Part shown: positions 1-5,985 of the stretch, in pieces
Numbering within the stretch: position 1 is the first letter of the stretch
Layout of the letters: every line of letters starts with the position of its first letter
Assembly (NCBI GenBank): GCA_030744095.1
Contig: JASLRF010000001.1
Location: 1 to 8,076 of the forward strand
Direction of reading: 5' to 3'
Source of the DNA: Pirellulaceae bacterium
GTDB lineage: Bacteria > Planctomycetota > Planctomycetia > Pirellulales > Pirellulaceae
Length of the DNA stretch: 8,076 nt
Made by a program: the position numbers and the translations under genes
Notes under the pieces: generated by a model
Seen by the model: only the letters and a program-made list of their open reading frames with translations
Told to the model about the DNA's origin: nothing
Database searches by the model: none

Positions 1-44
1 GGAAGATTGTGACAGCTGGCAATTGTCGGTTTGCACGATCTAGG

Positions 45-72
45 CAAAGTTTAACGGCTCAATGACCGATAC
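45..72 (+). promoter_or_regulatory. candidate sigma-28 (FliA-type) flagellar promoter
   Basis: CAAAGTTT at 45-52 matches the sigma-28 -35 element TAAAGTTT at 7 of 8 bases. ACCGATAC at 65-72 matches the -10 element GCCGATAA at 6 of 8. The 12-base spacer is one longer than the Escherichia coli optimum of 11 but falls in the range known for Bacillus sigma-D. The first gene downstream is a motor-switch family protein at 168, which is the type of gene such a promoter could serve. The expected transcript would start near 80 and have a leader of roughly 90 bases. The match is by eye and was not scored against background. Confidence 0.42.
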
Positions 73-155
73 TGAAAAAGCTGCACAACCTCTAGAGGGC
101 GAGATGTCGATTAACGTCGACAGTCGGGGATCGTCGAGGCAGTGGACTTGAAGAC

Positions 156-160
156 AGGGA
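156..160 (+). promoter_or_regulatory. ribosome binding site deciding the start of the SpoA-domain gene
   Basis: AGGGA lies seven bases before the ATG at 168. The two in-frame GTG codons at 162 and 165 are too close to this motif to use it, so ATG 168 is the preferred start. Confidence 0.5.
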
Positions 161-167
161 TGTGGTG

Positions 168-1067
168 ATGGCAGTATTTAGTCCAGACCGAATGGACGCC
201 GTTTTGGCCAAATGTCGATCGGCGGGCGAAGCAGTAGGCGGCGCGTTTGATGCTGCGTTTGGCAGCGACTTTCAAGCCCGCCCCGCAGAACCAACTCAGG
301 TCAAACTGGACGACCTCCTCAACAACCTCTCCGGAGGTGGCTTGGTCTTTACCATCTGGATCGACGAAACACGGTGTTTGGCGGTACTCTCCCAGGCGGA
401 CGGGTTACTGCCTCATGGGTGCACCGAACCTGGCGACGAAAGTGCCCAGAAACTAGAACAATTGGGAAACGAGCTGGTGGCGGCTTTGTTGCCGGCAGAA
501 ACCGAATCGAAACTTGCGGACGCCACCTTCCATCGCGTACTAGGCACAGCGGTGCGGGACTCGGGACCCACCAGCGAGAGTGTCTGCTTGTCCTTGGAGA
601 TTGGCAAGGGCGATGAGTCAGCCCAGCTTTCGCTGATTTGGCCAGTCACCAGTTTCATCGATCCGATCGCAACAACGGTGGATGAGAAGAAAGATGCGCC
701 CGAGCCAGCGGTGGTGAAGGGACCACCAAAGCGCGAGCGGTTGTCTTACCACAACCTAGAGGATGGAATCCGCCAGCTTCCAGCGTATGCGAAGAGTCTG
801 TTACGAATCAGAGTTCCCGTGACTGTGACGTTGGCCACTTCGAAGACCCCCGTCAGCAAAGTCCTTGACATGGTCCCCGGGACAATTTTGCAATTCACGA
901 AGACCTGTGAGAGTAAATTGACGATGGAAGTTGGGCGGCAGGAACTGGCGGAAGGGGAGGCCGTTAAAGTTGGCGACAAGTTCGGCCTCTTGATCACGTC
1001 GATGACTTTGCCTAGCGAGCGATTCTGGTCCGTAGACAAGACGGCCATGACGAAGCGAGTGAAATAG
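168..1067 (+). CDS. FliN/FliM-family (SpoA domain) motor-switch-like protein
   Basis: The predicted protein is 299 aa and soluble, with no signal peptide or membrane segment. Residues about 204-285 form a SpoA (FliN/FliM C-terminal) domain. It opens with LLRIRVPVTVTLA, continues with VLDMVPGTILQF, and closes with the family-typical GRQELAEGEAVKVGDKFGLLIT. In the family this domain builds the C-ring that binds CheY-P and export components, or the sorting platform of type III secretion. The first 200 residues are not recognised with confidence. An alternation of short beta-like stretches and the segment LEQLGNELVAALLP recalls the CheC-like middle domain of FliM/FliY, which would make this a FliY- or SctQ-like protein rather than a minimal FliN (usually 100-150 aa). 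The segment around residues 165-195 is charged and linker-like. No other flagellar gene is in the window. The start is ATG 168, after AGGGA. A short additional tail of about 15 residues follows the SpoA domain. Confidence 0.8.
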   Translation: MAVFSPDRMDAVLAKCRSAGEAVGGAFDAAFGSDFQARPAEPTQVKLDDLLNNLSGGGLVFTIWIDETRCLAVLSQADGLLPHGCTEPGDESAQKLEQLGNELVAALLPAETESKLADATFHRVLGTAVRDSGPTSESVCLSLEIGKGDESAQLSLIWPVTSFIDPIATTVDEKKDAPEPAVVKGPPKRERLSYHNLEDGIRQLPAYAKSLLRIRVPVTVTLATSKTPVSKVLDMVPGTILQFTKTCESKLTMEVGRQELAEGEAVKVGDKFGLLITSMTLPSERFWSVDKTAMTKRVK

Positions 1068-1177
1068 AGATCGGCGACGAGTACGCCCAACTCTGGTTGA
1101 CGACGCAAGGCGGCCGTCAGATGCGGACTGCCCCGCACAAATTCTCTGAAATCGTGGTGATCTCACGAACCTGACCC

Positions 1178-1207
1178 GTGACATGAGCGTCTAGTTTTGG
1201 GTAAAAT
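1178..1207 (+). promoter_or_regulatory. candidate sigma-70-type promoter for rsfS
   Basis: GTGACA at 1178-1183 matches the -35 consensus at 5 of 6 bases and TAAAAT at 1202-1207 matches the -10 at 5 of 6, with an 18-base spacer. It sits in the 269-base gap between the SpoA-domain gene and rsfS. It would start transcription near 1214, about 120 bases ahead of the preferred rsfS start. The only other structure seen in this gap is a weak 5-bp stem (1122-1126 with 1133-1137) with no T tract. Confidence 0.45.
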
Positions 1208-1325
1208 CAGCTTATCAGCTGGCTCGCTGTGATGTCCCCGCCGTTGCAAGTTGCCAAGTCGGTGTACGGCATTTCCAGCGCCGTGTCACGAGGGACTTCC
1301 AGCCAGGACAGTCAACCGCAGTCAA

Positions 1326-1331
1326 AAGGAG
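1326..1331 (+). promoter_or_regulatory. Shine-Dalgarno sequence deciding the rsfS start
   Basis: AAGGAG lies five bases before an in-frame GTG at 1337. It is the best ribosome binding site in the window. The upstream in-frame candidates GTG 1229 and ATG 1232 have no comparable motif, and the residues they would add are low-complexity Ser/Gln-rich sequence. Confidence 0.6.
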
Positions 1332-1336
1332 AACAG

Positions 1337-1777
1337 GTGGTCAGCACATCGGAAGCGGATTCGTCCACTTTGCAGAATTCGAATCGCAGTTTAGAGTTGG
1401 CGCTGGCTGCGGCACGTACCGCTGCCGAGAACCGTGGGCAACAGATCCAGGTTCTGGATCTTCGTGACGTCACACCCATCTTCGACTACTTCGTAATCGT
1501 CACTGGGACGAGCCGCCGGCAGTTGCACGCAATTAGCGAAGAGATCGATCATACGCTGGAAGACGAGATGAATGACCAGCGTGATGGGATCGAGGGATAC
1601 AATGAATCTCGTTGGATCCTACTGGATTATGGTTCGGTCGTGATCCATCTTTTTGATCAAGAAACGCGTAGCTATTACGACCTTGAGAACTTGTGGGCCG
1701 GTGCGCCTAAGGTCGACTTGGCAGGCGCTGTCGATCCGAGCCAGGCACGTCCGCTGGAAGACACCGAATCGCCCTAG
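1337..1777 (+). CDS. rsfS: ribosomal silencing factor RsfS (Iojap/DUF143)
   Basis: The predicted protein is 146 aa from GTG 1337. Members of the family bind ribosomal protein uL14 on the large subunit and block joining with the 30S subunit when nutrients are short. After a Ser/Thr-rich N-terminal tail of about 17 residues, the Iojap domain runs from about 18 to 127. Its hallmark segments are VLDLRDVTPIFDYFVIVTGT (38-58), the helix with RRQLHAISEEID (60-71), and W93-ILLDYGSVVIHLF followed by ETRSYYDLENLWAGAP (109-124). A 19-residue polar tail follows. The length is at the upper end of the usual 105-150 aa. The strong AAGGAG motif supports GTG 1337; a longer reading from 1229 (182 aa) stays open but is less likely. 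argS follows on the same strand after 196 bases. In many bacteria rsfS sits near nadD; no nadD is seen here. Confidence 0.9.
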   Translation: MVSTSEADSSTLQNSNRSLELALAAARTAAENRGQQIQVLDLRDVTPIFDYFVIVTGTSRRQLHAISEEIDHTLEDEMNDQRDGIEGYNESRWILLDYGSVVIHLFDQETRSYYDLENLWAGAPKVDLAGAVDPSQARPLEDTESP

Positions 1778-1977
1778 TGAGGCTGTGCCTCAGACCGACG
1801 CGAGCTATCGCTCGGTTGCGGCGACCCGCTCCCCGACCAACCTGCGGTCGGTGCCCGTCGCTAGAGAATGTGACTCAACCGCTGGATCGTGTGACAGCAT
1901 CGGCGCATCGCCCGACGGCAACTTCAAATTCCAACGACCTCCTCACGCCGTGCACCAAGGATTGGCGCCTCGAATGA
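1777..1977 (+). CDS. possible Arg-rich leader peptide upstream of argS (speculative)
   Basis: A 66-codon frame begins with a GTG whose first base is the last base of the rsfS stop codon (TAGTG). It ends with a TGA that overlaps the argS start codon (ATGA), so it exactly bridges the two genes. Its first 25 codons include eight Arg codons (AGG, AGA, CGA, CGG, CGG, CGA, CGA, CGG, between 1780 and 1851), and the whole frame has eleven. It has no Shine-Dalgarno motif of its own and would depend on translational coupling to RsfS. The codons lie over three perfect stem-loops. Against it, out-of-frame sequence in this GC-rich DNA is often Arg-rich, and the product resembles no known family. I infer a possible attenuation leader and do not claim a proven gene. 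Confidence 0.2.
   Translation: MRLCLRPTRAIARLRRPAPRPTCGRCPSLENVTQPLDRVTASAHRPTATSNSNDLLTPCTKDWRLE
1778..1851 (+). promoter_or_regulatory. cluster of three perfect stem-loops in the rsfS-argS spacer
   Basis: Three consecutive perfect inverted repeats are visible. TGAGGC (1778-1783) pairs with GCCTCA (1787-1792) around TGT. CGAGC (1801-1805) pairs with GCTCG (1810-1814) around TATC. CCGACC (1833-1838) pairs with GGTCGG (1846-1851) around a 7-base loop. The first begins immediately after the rsfS stop codon. None is followed by a T tract, so they do not look like intrinsic terminators. They may shape the argS leader, stabilise the rsfS 3' end, or mark an RNA processing site. The rest of the spacer, 1852-1973, shows no clear structure. 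Confidence 0.45.
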
Positions 1978-3947
1978 ACATTCTGCCAGAATTAAAGGAT
2001 CGTTTTCGATCTGCCTTAGTAGATCTTGTCGGCGACCTCAACGATTTAGTCTCGATGGTAAGACCCGCTCAGGATCCTCGCTTCGGCGATTATCAAGCGA
2101 ACTGCGCGATGCCGCTTGGGAAACGACTCGGCAGACCACCTCGTGAGATTGCCGCCGACATCGTCAGCCGGTTAGACGTGGCGGACATGTGCGAGCCACC
2201 GGAAATCGCCGGCCCTGGTTTCATTAATCTGCGGCTCAAGCCGGATTGGCTAAACGAGCAAGTCAATGCAGCCAGCCATGACCGGCGTCTGGGGGTATTA
2301 GCAGCCTCGCCGGCGCGTACATTCGTTGTTGACTTCTCGTCTCCCAACGTAGCCAAGCCGATGCACGTCGGCCACATCCGCTCAACGGTCATCGGCGATG
2401 CGCTCTGCCACACGCTCAGGTTTCTCGGTCACCACGTGATTAGCGACAATCATCTGGGCGACTGGGGCACGCAGTTCGGCATGATCATCTATGGGTATAA
2501 GCATTTCGTGGAACGCGCGGCGTACGATGCGTCACCCGTTACAGAACTGGGGCGGCTATACAAACTGGTCAACCAACTGGTCGAATATCATGCGGGCCTC
2601 GAGCGGTTGCCCGTTTTGAGGCAACAGCTTGACGAACATACATCGGCCGTGCAAGCCAATGCGGAGACGCTCGCTGCCAACGACAAGTCGGCAGACAAAG
2701 CGGCGAAGAAGGCACGACGACGACTGGATGAAAAGGTCACTTCGACGCGCAGCGCTATCGAGTCGCTCGAGGAGAAACTTGCTGCCGTTAACGATGACCC
2801 AACGATGGCGGCGAGGGCGGCCCAACATCCCAACATCGGTTCAGCGACGCTTCAGGAGACCGCCCTGCTGCACGCCGGAGATGCCACAAACCACCAACTC
2901 TGGGAGGAGTTCCTGCCCGCCTGTCGTAAAGCCATCGAGCGGATTTACGAGCGGATCAACGTGACCTTCGATTTTGAATTAGGAGAGAGCTTTTATCAGG
3001 ATCGGTTGGCCGACGTTGTCGTCGACTTTGAATCGCGTGGCCTGGCCAAGGAGAGCGAAGGCGCGACTTGCATCTTCATGGACGCATTCGAGACACCGAT
3101 GATCATCCGCAAGAAGGACGGAGCGTTCCTGTACGCGACCACGGACCTGGCCACGATCCAATACCGTATCGAGCAGTGGCAGGCGGACGAAATCCTGTAT
3201 GTAGTGGATCATCGACAAAGCGAGCACTTTTGCAAGCTATTCTCCGCCGTCGATCTCTGGGGACTTGACCAGGTCCGACTACGCCATGTTTCTTTCGGCA
3301 CCGTACTAGGCAAAGACGGGAAACCGTTCAAAACACGCTCCGGCACGACCGTCGGCCTGGAAGGGTTACTGGACGAAGCCGTACAGCGGGCACGGGCGAT
3401 TGTCGCAGAGAACGACGACACCAAGAAAAACGGTCCCGAGCTAAGTGATCCGGAGCGGGACCGCATTGCCGATGTGATTGGGCACGCCGCGATCAAGTAT
3501 GCCGATCTGTCACACAATCGCAGCAGCGACTACGAATTTGACGAAGAGAAAATGGTGGCCATGCAGGGCAATACGGCCACTTACATGCAGTATTCGTTTG
3601 CCCGTATCAACGGGATCTTCAGTCGAGGTAATATCGACATCGATGCCTTACGTGAAAGTGATGTCGCCATTCGGTTGGATGATGCTTATGAACGTGCCTT
3701 GGGACTTGCCCTCTTGGAGTTTTCCGACGCCTTGGCCGAAACCGTCGAAGACTTTCGGCCGAACTTGCTGACGGGTTACCTGTACGAACTAACGAAGGAC
3801 TTTTTCGCCTTCTACGAGCACTGCCCCGTGCTCAAAGCCGAAGAACAGGCCGCGCGCGATAGCCGGCTCTTGTTGTGCGATCTGACGGGACGCACCATTC
3901 GCAAAGGGCTGAGCTTGCTGGGCATCGATGTTGTCGAACGCATGTAA
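1974..3947 (+). CDS. argS: arginyl-tRNA synthetase
   Basis: A class I synthetase that attaches arginine to tRNA-Arg using ATP, in the cytoplasm. The product is 657 aa against about 577 in Escherichia coli. The N-terminal tRNA-binding domain (about 1-110) carries FGDYQAN and EIAGPGFINLRL. The catalytic core carries FSSPNVAKPMHVGHIRST, with the HIGH signature as HVGH at 131-134, then DNHLGDWGTQFGM. The KMSKS region is GKDGKPFKTRSGTTV (FKTRSG at 452-457), the non-canonical form also found in E. coli ArgS. The DALR anticodon-binding domain covers about 536-657, including MQYSFARI near 538 and ending in ERM. The extra length is mainly a charged coiled coil at about 210-273, inserted between the HIGH and KMSKS halves. 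ATG 1974 is preferred because MNI begins the conserved domain; the frame stays open upstream to 1653 but that part is not family-like. AAGGA at 1957-1961 is a distant ribosome binding site (12 bases). Confidence 0.96.
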   Translation: MNILPELKDRFRSALVDLVGDLNDLVSMVRPAQDPRFGDYQANCAMPLGKRLGRPPREIAADIVSRLDVADMCEPPEIAGPGFINLRLKPDWLNEQVNAASHDRRLGVLAASPARTFVVDFSSPNVAKPMHVGHIRSTVIGDALCHTLRFLGHHVISDNHLGDWGTQFGMIIYGYKHFVERAAYDASPVTELGRLYKLVNQLVEYHAGLERLPVLRQQLDEHTSAVQANAETLAANDKSADKAAKKARRRLDEKVTSTRSAIESLEEKLAAVNDDPTMAARAAQHPNIGSATLQETALLHAGDATNHQLWEEFLPACRKAIERIYERINVTFDFELGESFYQDRLADVVVDFESRGLAKESEGATCIFMDAFETPMIIRKKDGAFLYATTDLATIQYRIEQWQADEILYVVDHRQSEHFCKLFSAVDLWGLDQVRLRHVSFGTVLGKDGKPFKTRSGTTVGLEGLLDEAVQRARAIVAENDDTKKNGPELSDPERDRIADVIGHAAIKYADLSHNRSSDYEFDEEKMVAMQGNTATYMQYSFARINGIFSRGNIDIDALRESDVAIRLDDAYERALGLALLEFSDALAETVEDFRPNLLTGYLYELTKDFFAFYEHCPVLKAEEQAARDSRLLLCDLTGRTIRKGLSLLGIDVVERM

Positions 3948-3965
3948 AGGAACGAGCAGACAAGA

Positions 3966-4841
3966 ATGGATTCGCAATTGCAATCACTCAGTGGCATTTT
4001 GAATCAAATCGTCTGTGGCGATGCAGTAGAACGACTGCGAACGCTACCAGATGAATCGATCGATTGCACCGTGACCAGCCCGCCATACTTTCAACAGCGG
4101 GACTATCCATCCGATGCGCAGATCGGTGCTGAGGCGACGCCTGAAGCGTTTGTCCAGCGGCTGCAAACCGTGTTTGGCGAGTGCTTACGAGTTACCAAAG
4201 ATACCGGCTCACTGTGGGTCGTGATCGGCGACAAATATGTCGACGGCGAACTGCTTGGTACGCCTTGGAACGTCGCGCTGGCACTTAAAGACGTCGGCTG
4301 GCGACTGCGGAGCGACGTGATCTGGCAAAAGCCCAATGCCATGCCTTCGCCGGTGCGAACGCGTCCGACCACGGACCACGAGTATGTCTTCTTTTTCACG
4401 AAGTCCAAGAAGTACTATTACGATGCAGATGCGATTCGCGAGCCACACGTGACCTTCACGGAAAAGAGCCAGATGCGCGGCGGGCGAAGCCACTTCGGAA
4501 AACGCGGAGGCACGCCCGAGCAAGGCAAGAACTCCGGAAATTCGAACTTGCATTCCGGCCGCTGGGATCAGGCCTTTCATCCCAAGGGCCGGAACAAACG
4601 AACGGTCTGGTCAATCTCCTTGTCAAAATTCCGCGATGCTCATTTCGCGGTCTTTCCCAAGCAGCTGGTCGAAACTTGCATCCTGGCCAGTTGCCCGCCG
4701 GACGGTGTCGTTTGCGATCCGTTCGTAGGCAGTGGCACCACGCCGCTGGTCGCACGCGAGTTGGGCAGAAACTACGTCGGAATCGACTGCGTCGAAGAGT
4801 ATTGCGAGATGGCCCGCAAGCGGTTGCAGTCTACGACATAA
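3966..4841 (+). CDS. solitary beta-class DNA methyltransferase (N4-cytosine or N6-adenine)
   Basis: A 291-aa S-adenosylmethionine-dependent DNA amino-methyltransferase of the N6_N4_Mtase family. The catalytic motif IV, TSPPYF (37-42), comes first, within DCTVTSPPYFQQRDY. The AdoMet-binding motif I, DPFVGSGTT (251-259), is near the C-terminus. This order defines the beta class. Between them lie DVIWQKPNAMPSPV (from 117), HEYVFFFTKSKKYYYD (from 138), a Gly/Arg/Lys-rich stretch at about 160-205 that may help recognise the target, and RTVWSI leading to AHFAVFP. The TSPPY form is common in N4-cytosine enzymes, but motif IV alone does not settle the base. No restriction endonuclease, specificity subunit or Vsr nuclease is adjacent. 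The gene starts 18 bases after argS, with AAGGA overlapping the argS stop but 14 bases from the ATG, so cotranscription with argS is likely. Base composition looks like that of its neighbours. Confidence 0.88.
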   Translation: MDSQLQSLSGILNQIVCGDAVERLRTLPDESIDCTVTSPPYFQQRDYPSDAQIGAEATPEAFVQRLQTVFGECLRVTKDTGSLWVVIGDKYVDGELLGTPWNVALALKDVGWRLRSDVIWQKPNAMPSPVRTRPTTDHEYVFFFTKSKKYYYDADAIREPHVTFTEKSQMRGGRSHFGKRGGTPEQGKNSGNSNLHSGRWDQAFHPKGRNKRTVWSISLSKFRDAHFAVFPKQLVETCILASCPPDGVVCDPFVGSGTTPLVARELGRNYVGIDCVEEYCEMARKRLQSTT

Positions 4842-4863
4842 GCTGGACAACCGCGATCACTGA

Positions 4864-5883
4864 TCACGCACCATCGTAACGCCCAAAGATCATGCGGCCC
4901 GCACTGGTTTGCAGCACACTGGTCACACTGATATTGACAGACGTATTGATGTGGTCGCGTCCACTTTCGACGACAATCATGGTGCCATCGTCGAGATAGC
5001 CCACGCCTTGCCCGGCCTCTTCGCCGGCCTTAACGATGCGGACTTCGAGATTCTCGCCCGGAAGATAGACTGGCTTAAGCGAGTTGGCGATGTCGTTCAA
5101 ATTGATGACGGGCACGCCGTGAATTCGAGCCATCTTGTTCAAATTGTAGTCGCCCGTCACGACTTTTCCACCGAGACTCTTGGCCAACAAAATTAACTTC
5201 ATATCGACCGGCTGGCCGGCCATTTCAGGGGTCTCGCGATCGTGGATCATCATGTCGACCGACTCGGCGGTGCGGAGTCGGTTCAGAACATCCAAACCAC
5301 GCCGACCACGCGATCGACGAAGTTTGTCGCCACTGTCGGCAATCGCTTGCAATTCGGCCAACACGAATCGGGGCATCACCAGTTGGTTATCAAAGACCGC
5401 CGTCTCGACCAGATCCGCGATGCGTCCATCAATGACGACACTGGTATCCAACAAATAGGGCTTGACTCCCTTGACTTCTTTGGAGAATTCGACGTAAGGG
5501 ATGATGAAGCGAAAGTCGTCCCGCGTCTGCAGCAACATGCTGATACACATGTAGCACAACACAAGCCCCAGAACCACTTGAACCGAACTCTTGAATCTGA
5601 CGATGTTGAATTGCGTCATCAACGGCTCGATCGTGTACCCAACAACCCAAGTCAGGAACAGGCCAATGAGAACACCAAAATAAACGCAGCTGATGACGTC
5701 AACGCGCTTTTTCGCGATGAAAACATCCATCGTGATCACCACAATGGTCACGCCTAAGATCGTCACAAACACAAGCCATGGGTATTCAAACGTGATCTCA
5801 GACGAATCGGGCGGATTAATCACCGAGAACGCCACACCAACAGAGGAAAGCAGAAAGATCGCTCGAAGAATCCAAAGGACCAT
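4864..5883 (-). CDS. membrane-anchored PIN-TRAM domain protein (YacL-like)
   Basis: The 339-aa protein has four predicted membrane helices near residues 3-21, 35-55, 64-82 and 99-118. A cytoplasmic PIN nuclease-fold domain (about 143-265) and a C-terminal TRAM RNA-binding domain (about 276-336) follow. The acidic residues expected for metal-dependent RNase activity are visible: D146 in LLDTSVVIDGR, E177 in VLAELQ, D227 in VDMKLILLAK and D245 in TGDYNLNKMA. The architecture matches the YacL/YacL-like group known from Bacillus and many other phyla, where the substrate is not well established; an RNA is likely. With intact acidic residues the domain is probably active. The start ATG at 5883 has GGAA seven bases upstream. 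The gene converges on the methyltransferase with only 22 bases between stops and no clear intrinsic terminator. The dGTPase-like gene lies 102 bases upstream on the same strand, so the two may share a transcript. Confidence 0.88.
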   Translation of the reverse strand: MVLWILRAIFLLSSVGVAFSVINPPDSSEITFEYPWLVFVTILGVTIVVITMDVFIAKKRVDVISCVYFGVLIGLFLTWVVGYTIEPLMTQFNIVRFKSSVQVVLGLVLCYMCISMLLQTRDDFRFIIPYVEFSKEVKGVKPYLLDTSVVIDGRIADLVETAVFDNQLVMPRFVLAELQAIADSGDKLRRSRGRRGLDVLNRLRTAESVDMMIHDRETPEMAGQPVDMKLILLAKSLGGKVVTGDYNLNKMARIHGVPVINLNDIANSLKPVYLPGENLEVRIVKAGEEAGQGVGYLDDGTMIVVESGRDHINTSVNISVTSVLQTSAGRMIFGRYDGA

Positions 5884-5945
5884 TAGTTTGTTCCGACGGG
5901 AAGCAGGTGGGGCGGGAGTGAATTATGCGGCGAGTTCCCCGTGAC

Positions 5946-5963
5946 GATGCTGCAAAGAGCATC
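5946..5963 (-). other. stem-loop between the dGTPase-like gene and the PIN-TRAM gene
   Basis: GATGCT (5946-5951) and AGCATC (5958-5963) form a perfect 6-bp stem with a 6-base loop, starting 22 bases past the stop of the dGTPase-like gene on its strand. No T tract follows on either strand. It is therefore more likely an mRNA 3'-end or processing structure than an intrinsic terminator, or it may be a chance palindrome. Confidence 0.3.
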
Positions 5964-5985
5964 CAAGCCAGCACAGATATCTAGG

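Noticed and set aside
17..34. TGGC...TTGC resembling a sigma-54 promoter
   Set aside because: The GG and GC dinucleotides are 13 bases apart, not the required 10.
62..151. 29-codon frame upstream of the SpoA-domain gene, whose ATG overlaps a TGA as ATGA
   Set aside because: It has no Shine-Dalgarno motif and no recognisable product, and its start lies inside the sigma-28-like promoter, so a transcript from that promoter would not carry it. An inner ATG at 104 would give only 15 residues.
1229..1336. 36-residue N-terminal extension of RsfS from GTG 1229 or ATG 1232
   Set aside because: It is low-complexity and not family-like, and the strong AAGGAG at 1326-1331 serves the GTG at 1337. It cannot be fully excluded.
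1653..1973. Upstream extension of argS by 107 codons
   Set aside because: The first part overlaps rsfS in another frame and the sequence has no ArgS character. The conserved domain begins at MNI from ATG 1974.
1778..1973. T-box riboswitch before argS
   Set aside because: No T-box sequence (AGGGTGGNACCGCG-like) and no terminator with a T tract is present. T-boxes are also mainly a feature of Gram-positive bacteria.
4842..4863. Bidirectional terminator between the convergent methyltransferase and PIN-TRAM genes
   Set aside because: The only symmetry is ATCA-C-TGAT, which has a one-base loop and no T tract. The spacer is too short for a standard intrinsic terminator.
5242..5757. 171-codon frame on the + strand opposite the PIN-TRAM gene
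   Set aside because: It is a shadow of a clearly conserved gene. The product is His/Asp/Asn-rich with no family features and no ribosome binding site.
5922..5927. CATAAT (minus strand) as a -10 box for the PIN-TRAM gene
   Set aside because: No acceptable -35 hexamer lies at 16-18 bases, and there is no extended -10 TG.
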